Shown here: positions 44,401 to 54,648 of the stretch, piece after piece
Numbering within the stretch: position 1 is the stretch's first letter
Layout of the letters: each line of letters starts with the position of its first letter
Assembly: GCF_000002595.2 (NCBI RefSeq)
Contig: NC_057004.1
Span: 4,002,671 to 4,066,670, forward strand
Source: Chlamydomonas reinhardtii
Taxonomy: Eukaryota > Chlorophyta > Chlorophyceae > Chlamydomonadales > Chlamydomonadaceae
Length of the DNA: 64,000 nt
Direction: 5' to 3'
Translations under genes and position numbers: made by a program
The notes under the pieces: model-generated
What the model saw: only the letters and a program-made list of their open reading frames with translations
Database searches by the model: none
Told to the model about the DNA's origin: nothing

Positions 44401-46624
44401 GCGCATGCTGCACGTGCTGCCACCCTTAGGACATGACGATGCACCATCGGCCGAGGAGAATCACTTTGCTGACGTCACCACCACCACCATTCGACCAACA
44501 TGGCTGGCAGCAGAGCATGGGGCCGAGGGCACGACCGCATTCCCGGCGGCCTCCTCCCTGGCCTCCTCCGCCTGCGGCACTGCAGCAGACGCCTTTGCAC
44601 GCGCGTCAACCTCTACAAACGACTACTCCGCTTTTAATTTCTCGGCCGCCTTCTCCTCATCTGCTAACGCGGCCGGCACCTCCAGTGCCCGCAGTAGCAT
44701 GAGTGGCGGCCCCGACAGCACCGCACCACTCGCGGTCGTGCCGCTGCTGGTGGTGGGGTCTGAGGCGGCGGCGGAGCTGCAGCAGCTGCATGGGCAGGTG
44801 CTGGGAGCCGCGGCAGTGACACAGCTGCATCAGCTGACCACCACGGCTGTAGCAGGCGCGGCTGTGGAGGCTGAGGGAGGCAGCAGCCACAGCGCTGGAG
44901 AGGGGCTGTCGGGTGCTGCCGCGGCGCTGCAGCACAGCGGCCTGACCAGTCTGGTCCTGGATTTTGGGGCGCTGCTGCAGCTGCCTCAGAGCTTTGCCGC
45001 CAGTGGCGCTGACGCCGATGAGGCTGCCATCACGGAATTAGCGGCGATGGCGTTTGGTGACCTGTTGCGCTTCCTGGCGGCACAGCGCATGGCGGGCTGC
45101 CGGTGTGAAGCGCTGGCGGCGCTGCAGCGGGCAGGCGTGCAACTGCTGCTGCCGGGAGAGGACGCGCAGGAGGAGGGCGGCTCGGAGGCAGCAATGAGTG
45201 GCGGGGTAAACCCTTTGCGGGCGGCGGTTGCGAACATGTTGCCGGCTGTTGTAGTAGGCCCACCGCTCATTACCGCAGTCGCCGCTGCAGTGGAGGGCTC
45301 CGGTGCTACGCAAGCCTCGCCGCCTCGGGCTGCCCACATGTCTGCTGCGGCGGGCACTGTCGCCGTAGCCGCAGCCGCAGCCCGCGGCACAGACACCAAC
45401 GGAGTCGGCGGCTCCAGCGCTGTGCCCAGTCCAGCCAGCCGCCCCTCACGTTCCGACTCAGGCTGTTGCTCAGGGGCTGCGACGAAGCTGGTCTCTACAG
45501 CGACGGCGGCACCAGCTGCGTCAGGAGGCACACCGCAGGAGAGAAAAGCCGCTGCGGTGCCCCTGGCGCTACCCGGCCAGCCTGGCGGCCGCCTGTCAAC
45601 ACAGCTGGTGATCTGGTGGCTGCGAGTTCTGGCGTTTGGTTTCCCCGGCCCGTCGACCGCCGATTCCGGCACCCCAGGTCGTCCACAGCAGCAGTCTCCG
45701 GGCTGGTCCGCAGCTAGACCGAGCCGGACAGAGGCGGCTTACCAGGAGCACAAGGCCGCGGGCTGTCGCGCCCTGGACCGTATGGCGCTCGTTATCGTGA
45801 CCGTGTTCAGGATGCTGTCGCTGCTGCGGACATGCACGGCGACCGCGAGGGGCAGTGCCGCAACGGCGACGCAGCACACGGCAGTAACCGGACCGGCGCA
45901 GCCCCCAGCCGCGGGGCTCGAGCTGTGCGCCGCTGCCGGCGGCGGCTGCCCGCGGCCGTACCTGGAAGGCCGCTGCGGCGGCCTGACAGGAAGCCAGCTC
46001 GAGGTCATTGGGCAGTGTCTCTTCCTGGGAGCAGGCATGCTGGGCATCGCGCTGGCGGCCTGCACGCGGCTGCACCAGCGGCGGCGCAACACCTTCCTGC
46101 TGCTGCGCGCGGGCCTGGACGCCGCGGTACTGCTGGCGATGACACTGCCGCTACCGCGCTGGCCGGCGCCGCTGCTGGGGCTGCCGGCGTGGTGGTTGGA
46201 GAACAACCGGCGGTGCAAGTTTCACTGCCTGGTCTACTGCCTGTTCGAGCCGCTCACACTACAGGTGCGCGGTTGCAAGTTTGAAGGTGGCACCACAGAT
46301 AGCGTTGCGTTGTATGGCCGCTCTCGTGTACACGTACGGGATATGTTTGGCGAAGCCACCAGTGCTGACCGTACCTGCTGTTGCCGCCCGCCGCTTCTGC
46401 GCCCTATCGTCCGCGCGCAGATGTCTCCGTACCTGCAAGCACGGCTGGAGCTGATAAGATTTGTCCCCGCAACGCTATACGAATTCTACAGCTTGGGCTG
46501 CCGCTGGCGGCCCGCGCTGGGCTCCGGGCTGGCGCACGCGGCCGCCGCCATCCTGCTGTCCGCATTCACGGACGCCTTCAGCCGGGACGCCTACATGCGC
46601 AGGGCCCGCGGCGGCCGGCAATGA
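41476..46624 (+). CDS. Large multi-pass membrane protein of unknown function, 1508 residues
   Basis: Five exons (41476-41926, 42099-42314, 42486-44235, 44359-46264, 46421-46624) give a 4527-base frame. About five hydrophobic helices lie in the first 350 residues, for example LAVVLIALLAPALY, LAVQSLLSFVVIAVLPYVL and a GVHWSLWAAPSA segment. About 1000 hydrophilic Ala/Gly/Ser-rich residues follow. A second membrane cluster near the C-terminus includes MALVIVTVFRMLSLL, CLFLGAGMLGIALAACT, LLLRAGLDAAVLLAMTLPLP and AHAAAAILLSAFTDAF. Between the last of these, RLELIRFVPATLYEFYSLG looks like a conserved motif. The last intron was called because 46265-46420 is in frame but unlike membrane-protein sequence and has clean GTGCGC and CGCAG ends. 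No family is recognised. It may belong to a membrane-protein family restricted to volvocine algae, but that is a guess. Confidence 0.72.
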
Positions 46625-47881
46625 ACTCAACAAAGATCTGTGTCCAAGCACAACATTTTGGCAGCAGTAATGTTCTATGAGCGTGCACTGGCAACCAGCC
46701 AGGTGTTGCCATGCAACCTCCTCCCGCATCATCACGGCTGGAGGTGGTCGTGCTTTCTGATGTATGACTCCTGCGCGTAGGAGATGCCAGGGATCTGCTG
46801 GGCTCAGCCTAGCATCTGTGCAGACGTGCGTGTACATAGCGGCATGGGGCAGGCGCTCATGCATTCCGACCAAGCATACGCAACCACGCACGAGTAAGAG
46901 CGCAGTTTGGTAGTGTGTCGTCCTGCCACTCCGGAGTTCATTAACGGAGTTCACAAATGGAATTCGTTAAGGAAGCCCTTGCTGGGCGACGACGAAGGGC
47001 GCGTTAGGTGCGGGATTGCATTGATATCACTATATCAGGTGCGGTACGTGTTGTGCGGTGTTGTGCCAGAATCGTCGGCGCAGTCTCATGTGCACACACG
47101 CCGGCGGTCATGTGCATGCAACGGAGCGATGTAGTGCCGCCCATACCAGCTACCGCGGACTTGAATGGCCAAAGCATACGGTTCCGACAGAGACGCAAAT
47201 AGCAGAATTGCGGTGCACTACATTACAGGCCTGCTGGGGTCCGGGGACTGGGGCCCTGTTCGGCGGCAAGGCGCCTGGCGCATGTCGCGTGCGTGTGGCA
47301 GCACTTGGCATGCAGTAGCTGCACGACCTCGCCCAGCAAGGGCATCGTCACTGAACTCCGGAGTGGCAGGAATTGCGCATCAATCGGTGGTGCGGGTCTC
47401 AGAGAGTGGAGCTGTCTGAGCGCATAAGTGATCGCCCCTGGTGCCGCAGTTTGGCGGCGGAGCGTGGGGTCTACTGGGGACGAGCATGGCGGTCGCATGG
47501 GGCGCGCCAACCGTCTGGTCGTTGCCAAGTTCCTTACCAGTTGACACGAGAATTTGTTGCTTATTTGTAACCCGAATCATGCCGTTACTGTCAAGCGCAA
47601 TAACAGCATTCAGACGTTGATACGGTAGAGCCCCGCGGCAAAACCAAAACTGCAGTTCCGGATAGACACCGCCAAGGAATGGTCTCGCATATTAGTTATC
47701 AACGATGAACCAGCATTTTCTAGAGGCATGGAAAGGTAAAGAATAGCGGCGAGGTGGCGCGCGCGAGCACTGCAACAGCTGGTGACCCTATCAATTCTTT
47801 CAGGACGGCGAAGCAACATGCAGGAGCAGCATCCCGAAGAGCAACGGTGCGTCGATCACGTGCGGTCGAGTGGTGCCAGCG
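46625..47881. other. Intergenic region containing the inverted-repeat element
   Basis: These 1257 bases lie between the large membrane protein and the EXS-domain gene, both on the plus strand. No gene was recognised. An open frame from ATG 47818 overlaps the EXS start in another frame. It could represent an upstream ORF or a missed first exon. Confidence 0.5.
46921..47371. mobile_element. Possible MITE: 451-bp segment with 20-bp terminal inverted repeats
   Basis: The left end tcctgccactccggagttca (46921-46940) is repeated exactly in inverted orientation at 47352-47371, with no long open frame between them. Just inside the left end, ttaacggagttc and gaattcgttaa face each other and could form a sub-terminal hairpin. 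No target duplication is evident next to the repeats (tcg on the left, att on the right). The class is therefore unassigned, and a chance or regulatory inverted repeat is possible. Confidence 0.5.
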
Positions 47882-50130
47882 ATGAAGGAAAATGCTGTTC
47901 GGCGTTCGCAGGTGGCCTTGTACACCTGGTGCAGCTTCTGCTGCCTCTGCCTGTTATACTTTACACCGCGGGCCAGCTATGCGGTGCGGGACCTGCTGCT
48001 GGTCTACTTCCAGCCTATGGTGCCCATAGTCTTCGCCCTGTGGCTATGGGCACACAACGTGCAGCGCTTCTACGCGCTGGGCATAGAGTATGACATGTGC
48101 TTCAGCGCGAAGGACCGCAAGTACCTGCTGCCTTCAGGGGAGCTCTACCGGGTGAGCGCGGGGGACTTGTGCCGGCCGCGTTGGGTTTGCGCGTGGCATC
48201 CCGACACGTTGGTCGCCTGCCACCGGCCAGACGCCACCTTCCCCCCTTGCCCTCCCATCTTGCCCCCCGGCCCCGACCCAGATCGCTCTGTGGCTGACCG
48301 CCGTGTGCCTCACCTGCGCCGCGGGCTTCGCCAGCATGGGCGCGCTGGGCTTCTACACCCTGGCCGACTACATGCCGCTGATCATGTACTTCCTGGCCGC
48401 GCTGTTTGTGGTAGCGCCAGTCAACGTGTTGGACATGCCCAGCCGCCTCTTCTTCGGCGAGACGCTGCAGCGCGTGCTGGTGCCGGTGCAGGAGGTGACG
48501 TGGGCGGACTTCTTGATGGCGGACATCGCCACCAGCCTCAGCAAGAGCAGCGCCGACCTGTGCAAGGTGGCGCTCGCGCTGCTGGCGGGTAGGACGGCGG
48601 GCCGCAGGCCCATGCTGCGGCGGGGCAGGCTTGGGGGGGGGGGTACTTCATTCCAATCCTTGGAGGGGGTTGCATGATCGAGCTTTCCAATAGAAGGCAC
48701 ATGAGGGGGTGGGGGACTTTGCCTGCAGCGCGGGTTGGGTTGGGCAGGGCGCCCGAGCCAGCCGCTGTGGGCACACACGAAACGGGGCCACGTAAGCGCG
48801 TGTAAGGCCTCCCCAGCCACCGAACACCACACATACTGTTTGGCCTCCCTACACCGCGCTGCAGGCCCCGCGCTGCACGCCCTGGTGGCAGCCGGCTCCG
48901 CGGGCGCCGCGCCGCGCGTAGTGGACCCGCTGGCCGCGCCCGTGCTCTTCGCAATGTGCCTGCCCTACGTGATCCGCTTCGTGCAGTGCCTCATCGTGCA
49001 CCGCACCACCGGCAACCGCGCGCAGCTGCTGAACGCGCTCAAGTACGCAACCGCCTTCCCGGCGCTGGTGCTGACAGCCATCGAGCACGAGTACCACGTG
49101 TCGGACCTGGTGTACCCCATGTACAACTGGTGGCTGGGTGCCATGTTCGTAAACAGCCTGTACTCGTACTACTGGGACCTGGAGATGGACTGGGACATGC
49201 CCTGGCTGGCGCAGCCGGGTGAGCTAATCAGGGGACACCAGTAAACGGGAGGAGCACAAGGGGCGCGTACAGGAACTGCGGGGCAACAGGAAGGCGGGTG
49301 GGGTGCGAATACGAGCGGTGGGAAGGGGAAGATGGCAAGAGGCACGTGCTAGGAGGATGGATCCCGAGACGTAGTGCGGGATGGTGGGGTCTGGGGTCCG
49401 GTGCGCCAGGTGTTATGGCAGAGGCGGTGCCCGTAACCACATTTCGCTTGGCCCCACAGGAGGCCAGACGGTCCTTAGGGTGCTGAAGCTGCCTGGCCTA
49501 AGGTCTGACAGCATGTTCCGGAAAAGCTGGTGAGTGCTGAGTACAGATTTTGTCTTGTGGTGCTAGGCACTGTCTGTGTCTCTGTAGCAACACCTCGGCT
49601 CTATCCCTCCTCCTACCGTGCTGCCCACCCCACCGCAGGTATGTGTGGGCAGCGCTGTCCAACTTGGCGTTGCGGCACACGTGGGCGCACCGCCTGATCG
49701 GCAAGCTGGAGAAGCACGCCGTGGTGCTGCTGGTGCGTGCGGCACGGGGCACGAGCGCAACCGGGTTGGAATGGGGCGTGATGCTGCACGCGAACAGCCC
49801 GTCGCTCCCACGCTGGCTACCCCATTCCGGCCGGGACTGCCTCTCGGGCGCTGCAGCACGTGCACAATGTCACCATTCGTCCTCTCCGCTGCTGCTCTGC
49901 TGCAGGTGATGGCGTTGCTGGAGGTGTTCCGGCGCTACCAGTGGACCTACATCCGCGTGGAGACGGAGCTGCGCAAGCTGCGCATACGCGCCTCGCACGG
50001 CCACCTGGCGGACCTGGGCCAGCGGGACGGCAACGGGGCGGGCTCGGGCGGGCTGGGCCTCGGAGGGGCGGGCGCCAGCGGCACGGTGCCGCCACCCACG
50101 GATCACCCCATCGTGGTGACGCAGGACTAG
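47882..50130 (+). CDS. EXS-domain (ERD1/XPR1/SYG1) membrane protein without SPX domain
   Basis: Six exons (47882-48151, 48282-48588, 48865-49218, 49460-49529, 49639-49732, 49906-50130) give a 1320-base frame, 439 residues. That is the usual size of the plant SPX-less EXS proteins related to yeast Erd1. The EXS landmarks appear in order: TWADFLMADIATSLSKSSAD, LPYVIRFVQCL, NALKYATAFPALVL, NSLYSYYWDLEMDWDMPWL, FRKSWYVWAALSNLALRHTW and ALLEVFRRYQWTYIRVETE. Six to eight membrane helices are predicted. Relatives export or recycle phosphate (XPR1, PHO1) or act in Golgi phosphate and glycosyltransferase recycling (Erd1). Without an SPX domain, the Golgi-type role is the closer inference. The N-terminal start is uncertain: ATG 47882 is used, and an upstream exon is possible. 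Confidence 0.88.
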
Positions 50131-50218
50131 ATGCATCATGGGACAGTCGTACGTGCACTGCATGCAGAACGGGACCATGTATCCGGACTACCGTAGATTG
50201 AGTTCGGGAATCAGAATG

Positions 50219-50362
50219 GCCGACAGCGCTTCGGTGTGTGATGGGACAGGGTTTAGGCAGGTTGGCGAGGTCCCGTAGGGTGCAGCTGATGCCCATACCC
50301 CAAGCAGACGGCAAACAGTTTGCAGCGGCAGAGCAGATGTGCATGCCGACAGCGCTTCGGTG
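50219..50362 (+). mobile_element. 108-bp tRNA-like repeat, copy D, with 18-bp target duplications
   Basis: The element (50237-50344) is bounded by two identical copies of gccgacagcgcttcggtg (50219-50236 and 50345-50362). Its first 45 bases match the short copies (tgtgatgggacagg onward, ending gtagggt). The remaining bases match copy C, running through gcagacggcaaacagtttgc to agatgtgcat. This gives the full length of the long form. It lies in the 3' flank of the EXS-domain gene. Confidence 0.88.
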
Positions 50363-50419
50363 ACGAGTCTGGTGCGGCTGCGTAGGTATGGGGCGTGCCG
50401 CAGTTTCCAGCCGCGTCCT

Positions 50420-50495
50420 GCTTGCTTTGGCGTGCGCGATGGGACAGTGTTAAGGCAGCGTTGGCGAAGTCCCGTGGGGTGCTTGCTTTGGCGTG
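50420..50495 (+). mobile_element. 46-bp tRNA-like repeat, copy E, with 15-bp target duplications
   Basis: The unit (50435-50480) runs from cgcgatgggacagtg to gtcccgtggggt, with one inserted base relative to the other copies. It lies between identical copies of gcttgctttggcgtg (50420-50434 and 50481-50495). It sits only 58 bases from copy D, between the converging EXS and SR-protein genes. Confidence 0.85.
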
Positions 50496-50885
50496 TTCGG
50501 TATCACTGGATTGATCCAGATATCAAAGAACTAGACTTGCGGACTTGCCCGGACGCATGTCGACGTGTCATGTGCCTGTCTGCTACGGGTGAACCCCTTG
50601 GTCTCTGAATGAATTACACATATTAAAGGGACTCCGCCGTTGCATCCGATAATCCGACGCCCGGGAACTGCAAATCGCGTCAATCCTCTGTTGGCGCAAT
50701 CCTCCGTAACAGCCTTCCGCTGCATCGTTCTGCGTGAGAGCAGTCACTGTCCCGCGTCAACGAGGTCCGAATAGTGTTCCCGGCGCCGACTTCTATGCCA
50801 AGCTACCGCCGCCGGCACGAAAGCTCTCCCGAAGTGCAGCGCTAAAGAGACCCCGAACCCGCCTCCTTGCTGTACCATAGGCGGT

Positions 50886-52882
50886 CTACTCGGCCTTCTC
50901 CTCCTCACGGGCGGGGCTGCCGCTGCGGGCCGGCGAGCGCGAGCGGCTGCGGGACCTGTGCAAGCACGCGTGGACAAGCAATCGGAGTCAGCACTTCAGC
51001 ACAAAGCCAACTGAGGTGAATAAAGAACAAGGTACTTGACGGGTTTGCACGGAACACGCGGACTGAAGATGGTGCACGCATGCCATACAGCGCAGTACGT
51101 CTGATCGACACGCGAACGTACCGGCTGCGCGAGCGCGAGCGGCTCTTGCTGCGCGCGGGCGACTTGGAGCGGGAGCGCGAGCGGCTCTTGTCGTGGCTGC
51201 GGGACCGCGAGCGGCTCTTGCTGCGGCTCTTGGACCGGGAGCGGCTGCGGCTCTTGCTGCGGCTCTTGGAGCGGGAACGGGAGCGGCGGCCACGGCTGCC
51301 GCCGCCAGAGACACCGGCAGGACCGTCGCCGCGGTCCTCACGCACACGGATGCGCGCACTGCAGGACGGGCGAGGACAGGTGAAGGGCCACGACAGGGAT
51401 ACGTCAATACGCGGGTTCTCACACATGACCTGACGGCAACGCGCGCAACCTGGGCACCGCCTTGCTGCTCAAAATTACATGAGCACCACGAGACATTTGC
51501 GGATGGGAAACTGTAAGCTCCCTATCACATTCCCTGACCACCGCGCCTTGCCTTCACATACCCCTTCGCATCCTTCAACGTCCCAGCCCAGCCCCTCTAC
51601 GGTACTCACGTGTCGTAGGGATTCTTGAACTCGCTGTCGTCCAGCTTGCGTAGCGCCAGCTCCAGGTCGGAGCGGGTGGCGTAGTCGATGAGGCCCAGCA
51701 TGCCGCGGCCGTCGCGCATGACCTGGCTGAACGTCACCTCGCCGGCGCGGCGCATGTGGTCCTTCAGGTCCTGCCACGAGCAGCTGAGCGGTAGGTTGGT
51801 CACGATGACGCGGAAGTCGGTGCGGCGGCTGGGGCCGAAGGGGTTAGGGCCCAGGCTGCGGCCGCCGCCGCCACCGCCGCTGCCGCCACCACCGCCTCCG
51901 TAGCCGCCTCCACCACCACCATAGCCGCCACCGCCGCCTCCGTAGCCACCACCGCCGCCTCCGTAGCCGCCTCCTCCACCGCCACCATAACCACCACCGC
52001 CGCCGTAGCCGCCTCCACCGCCACCGAAACCACCACCACCGCCACCGAAGCCGCCACCGCCACCACCAGCACCGCCACGACGGCCGTGTGACACCTCAAC
52101 CTGCATGGCGTAATCCCGAAAGCTCTGTTGAAACACCGTTCTTCAACTGATTTGCTCTGCGGGCAATATTTGAGACATTCCAAGCGGCAACCTTAATCCG
52201 GTTCACGCACTCACCCTCAGGCGCTGGCCTTGGAACTCGATGCCGTCACGGCCACGCACAGCGTCCGCAGCGTCACGCTCGTCCTCGAACTGCATGCACC
52301 AGAGGACCGAGGCACTTAAGCATGTGGCGCTTTCTGCAACTGCTCACAGCTACCCACTGAAGAACCCGAGGTGCACTGCCCGACGCTTAACCGCTACCAC
52401 GGTTGCGCTTACCTCGACAAAGGCGAAAGCGGGCGGACGGGGCCCAATCTGCGGCGAGCGGACAGCCATGTTGCACGGGGCATATGCGGTAAGGGCCAGT
52501 CAGCAACTCTGCACAAAACATTAACACGGCGGACCGACGCCGATCACCGTACGAGCTTAAGCCTGACAGTGCTGAGCCCCAACCACCCTACCCCATTGTT
52601 CACCTTGAGGTCCACGCTGCGGATGCGGCCGTACTTGAAGAACAGGTCCTCAACCTCGCGCTCGCGGACGTCCTGGAAATGCGTAAGGAATGAAGAGGGG
52701 GCAGCATGCTTTAGCGAGCAAAGCGAGGGACCCAAGCCTGGATGCACACCCATCACCAGGCGCTCTGGCCCTTACCACATTCTTCGCAAAAAGACTGCTA
52801 GCCGACATGCAGCTTTCGTATCAAGACCCCACCGCGCACTCACCATGGGCAGGTTGCCCACGAACACGCGCGTGCCAGCCAT
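50886..52882 (-). CDS. SR splicing factor, SRSF1/SR34 type
   Basis: Seven exons (52882-52844, 52672-52604, 52448-52413, 52289-52215, 52100-51610, 51358-51122, 50955-50886) give a 1017-base frame, 338 residues. RRM1 runs from [20 protein letters not shown] (RNP2) through [16 protein letters not shown] (RNP1) to [15 protein letters not shown] Gly-rich linker with regularly spaced Tyr/Phe follows. The second, pseudo-RRM carries the invariant SWQDLKDHM heptapeptide, which is diagnostic of SF2/ASF-type SR proteins. The C-terminus is an RS domain with about 25 Arg-Ser dipeptides and ends PAREEEKAE. Such proteins bind exonic enhancers, recruit U1 snRNP and U2AF, and are regulated by SR kinases. The linker is several times longer than in animal SRSF1. 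Start ATG 52882 fits the family N-terminus ([12 protein letters not shown]). Confidence 0.94.
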
Positions 52883-54648
52883 GTTGGCGGCCGAGACGAA
52901 CGCCGACGCTCAACCTCCCCTGTGCAGCGAATGAGTTGTGATGGTACACGAGGTCCACCGGGCGAAGTGATGGGGATTGTCAGGAGGGTCCTCGCAGGGC
53001 GTGCGCTCCCGCCTCGCAGGAGTGCCGCGCCTCGTGCGTGCGCCTCGAGGTGTATGCCAACTCCCGCCACGCCACGCTGGCCTGAGCGCCTCGCCGCACA
53101 GCATCGACAGCCGCTCCCGCCCACGTCCTCATATCCGGGCTGCCACTTCTTCCCCCGGCTGAGGCGATTGAGCGCCAAATCCGCCCTCCAAGGCCACGCC
53201 GGAGGTGAACGTCCATGCGTCGAGTGCCCACAGTCCACGCGTGCATGGACGCCCACCGCACAGCCCGCATGGAGCACCTGGATGTCCTCCAGGCGCAGAA
53301 GTTCTGCTTTTTGGCTTGCCCAAGAGCGCCCACGTCCGCGATCGCCTAGGCTAACTCCCTCCCTCCAAAGTCCCTCTGGGTCCTCTCCGCTTTGTGGTCC
53401 GATTGCAATTGTGATAGGAGAAGATGCAAGGGCTGTCAGCTGGGGCTGAGCGGCGGGAGGAAGCGACTAGAACAAACAGTGCGCGCCAAACGTGCGGCGA
53501 ACGCCCTGCTGCCCCGCAAGCCTGGTCTACCAACTTTCCGACTTCCTATACAGTCTCCACAAGCCCTGCATGTGCCCAGGCCCTTCGCATACCTCGGCGA
53601 GCTCAGACGACGCAGATTCTCTTGACGAGGCGGCGCCCTTGGTCGTTTGCGTTTAATTGAGGAATGCCTGGAAATTGTTTTAGCAGGTGTTTGTATTGGT
53701 GCGACAAGTCAGAAACCGCTCGGTCCATCTTGGCCGATCTTCGCGGTTCCGTTGACTGGACATGATGTTGCGGAAGCCCGCCGCGGAACCAGGGACTAAA
53801 AGGGCCAATCAGCTACCATGCGTGCAGCATGCATACTGCTGAAGAACTATTGGGCTTTTGGGGACCTCCGACACTGGGGGGCCAGGTCAGCTCCCTCCCT
53901 CGGCATGCCTCCCGGTGCACATCCAGGGTCTGAACATGGCCTGGTTTGCAGCCAGCCACCAGCCCACCAGAACATCCGCGCTCTATCTCTAACGGTGACT
54001 GCCAGCAAGGTATTTCATGTTGCATGGTGTGGGGCCGCCCCATACCCAGTGCACGCAGCACTTCATGCCACTCCCGCAAAAACGCGCCTGTCACGCCACA
54101 AGCGCTCAGAGAAGGACCCGTCAAGAATCCATGGTCTTCAGTCCGCACACCATATCGAAACCGGCAATATGAAAGAACACTACCGCATCATTTGTCGCCT
54201 TTCTACTATCTGGCCTTGCATGCACCACGTTTGTCAGCAATGGCCGCTAACTGCCTCCAGGCACATGAATACACACGCCCCGATTGTCAGTGTATGAACC
54301 TTGGCATGGCAGTGGCTAGGCCGTCGGGGTCCACACTCCCGTAGGTCCAGCCAGCTGCTTGTTCCCGCAAGTTGAAATCACTGTGTGTGTGTGGTTACAA
54401 GGTGGTGAGCACGACGTGCATTCCTGAAATCACGCCCGCCCCAAGTCCGGCCACCGCTCAGATAATAATTAAGCACTGCTATCCCTTACAGATGACCAGA
54501 CATGCTGGTTGCTACGTATCCTTTATTCATCCACCGCACACCCTGACACTATGCATGCGAGCCGTTTCATGAGTAAACATGCGGCCTGCTTGCTATGTCC
54601 CTGTCGACGGCAGCCCCTCGCACGCTCCGCATCCTTTCACACAGCCGT
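52883..54648. other. Intergenic region between SR gene and aspartic protease
   Basis: It should hold the SR-gene promoter at the left and the protease 3' UTR at the right. A minus-strand TGTAA (plus ttaca at 54486-54490) lies about 160 bases beyond the protease stop. A 111-codon minus-strand frame at 53813-54148 has no recognisable motif or splice partner. Nothing else could be supported. Confidence 0.55.

Larger units (their letters stand above)
50131..50885. other. Intergenic region between convergent EXS and SR genes
   Basis: It contains the 3' UTRs of both genes and two tRNA-like repeats (50219-50362 and 50420-50495). On the minus strand a TGTAA signal (plus-strand ttaca at 50614-50618) lies 268 bases after the SR gene stop. 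No separate gene is seen. Confidence 0.65.

Noticed and set aside
53813-54148. 111-codon minus-strand open frame between the SR gene and the protease
   Set aside because: No recognisable motif, no splice continuation, and not in codon-biased sequence. A diverged repeat fragment is possible but not supported.
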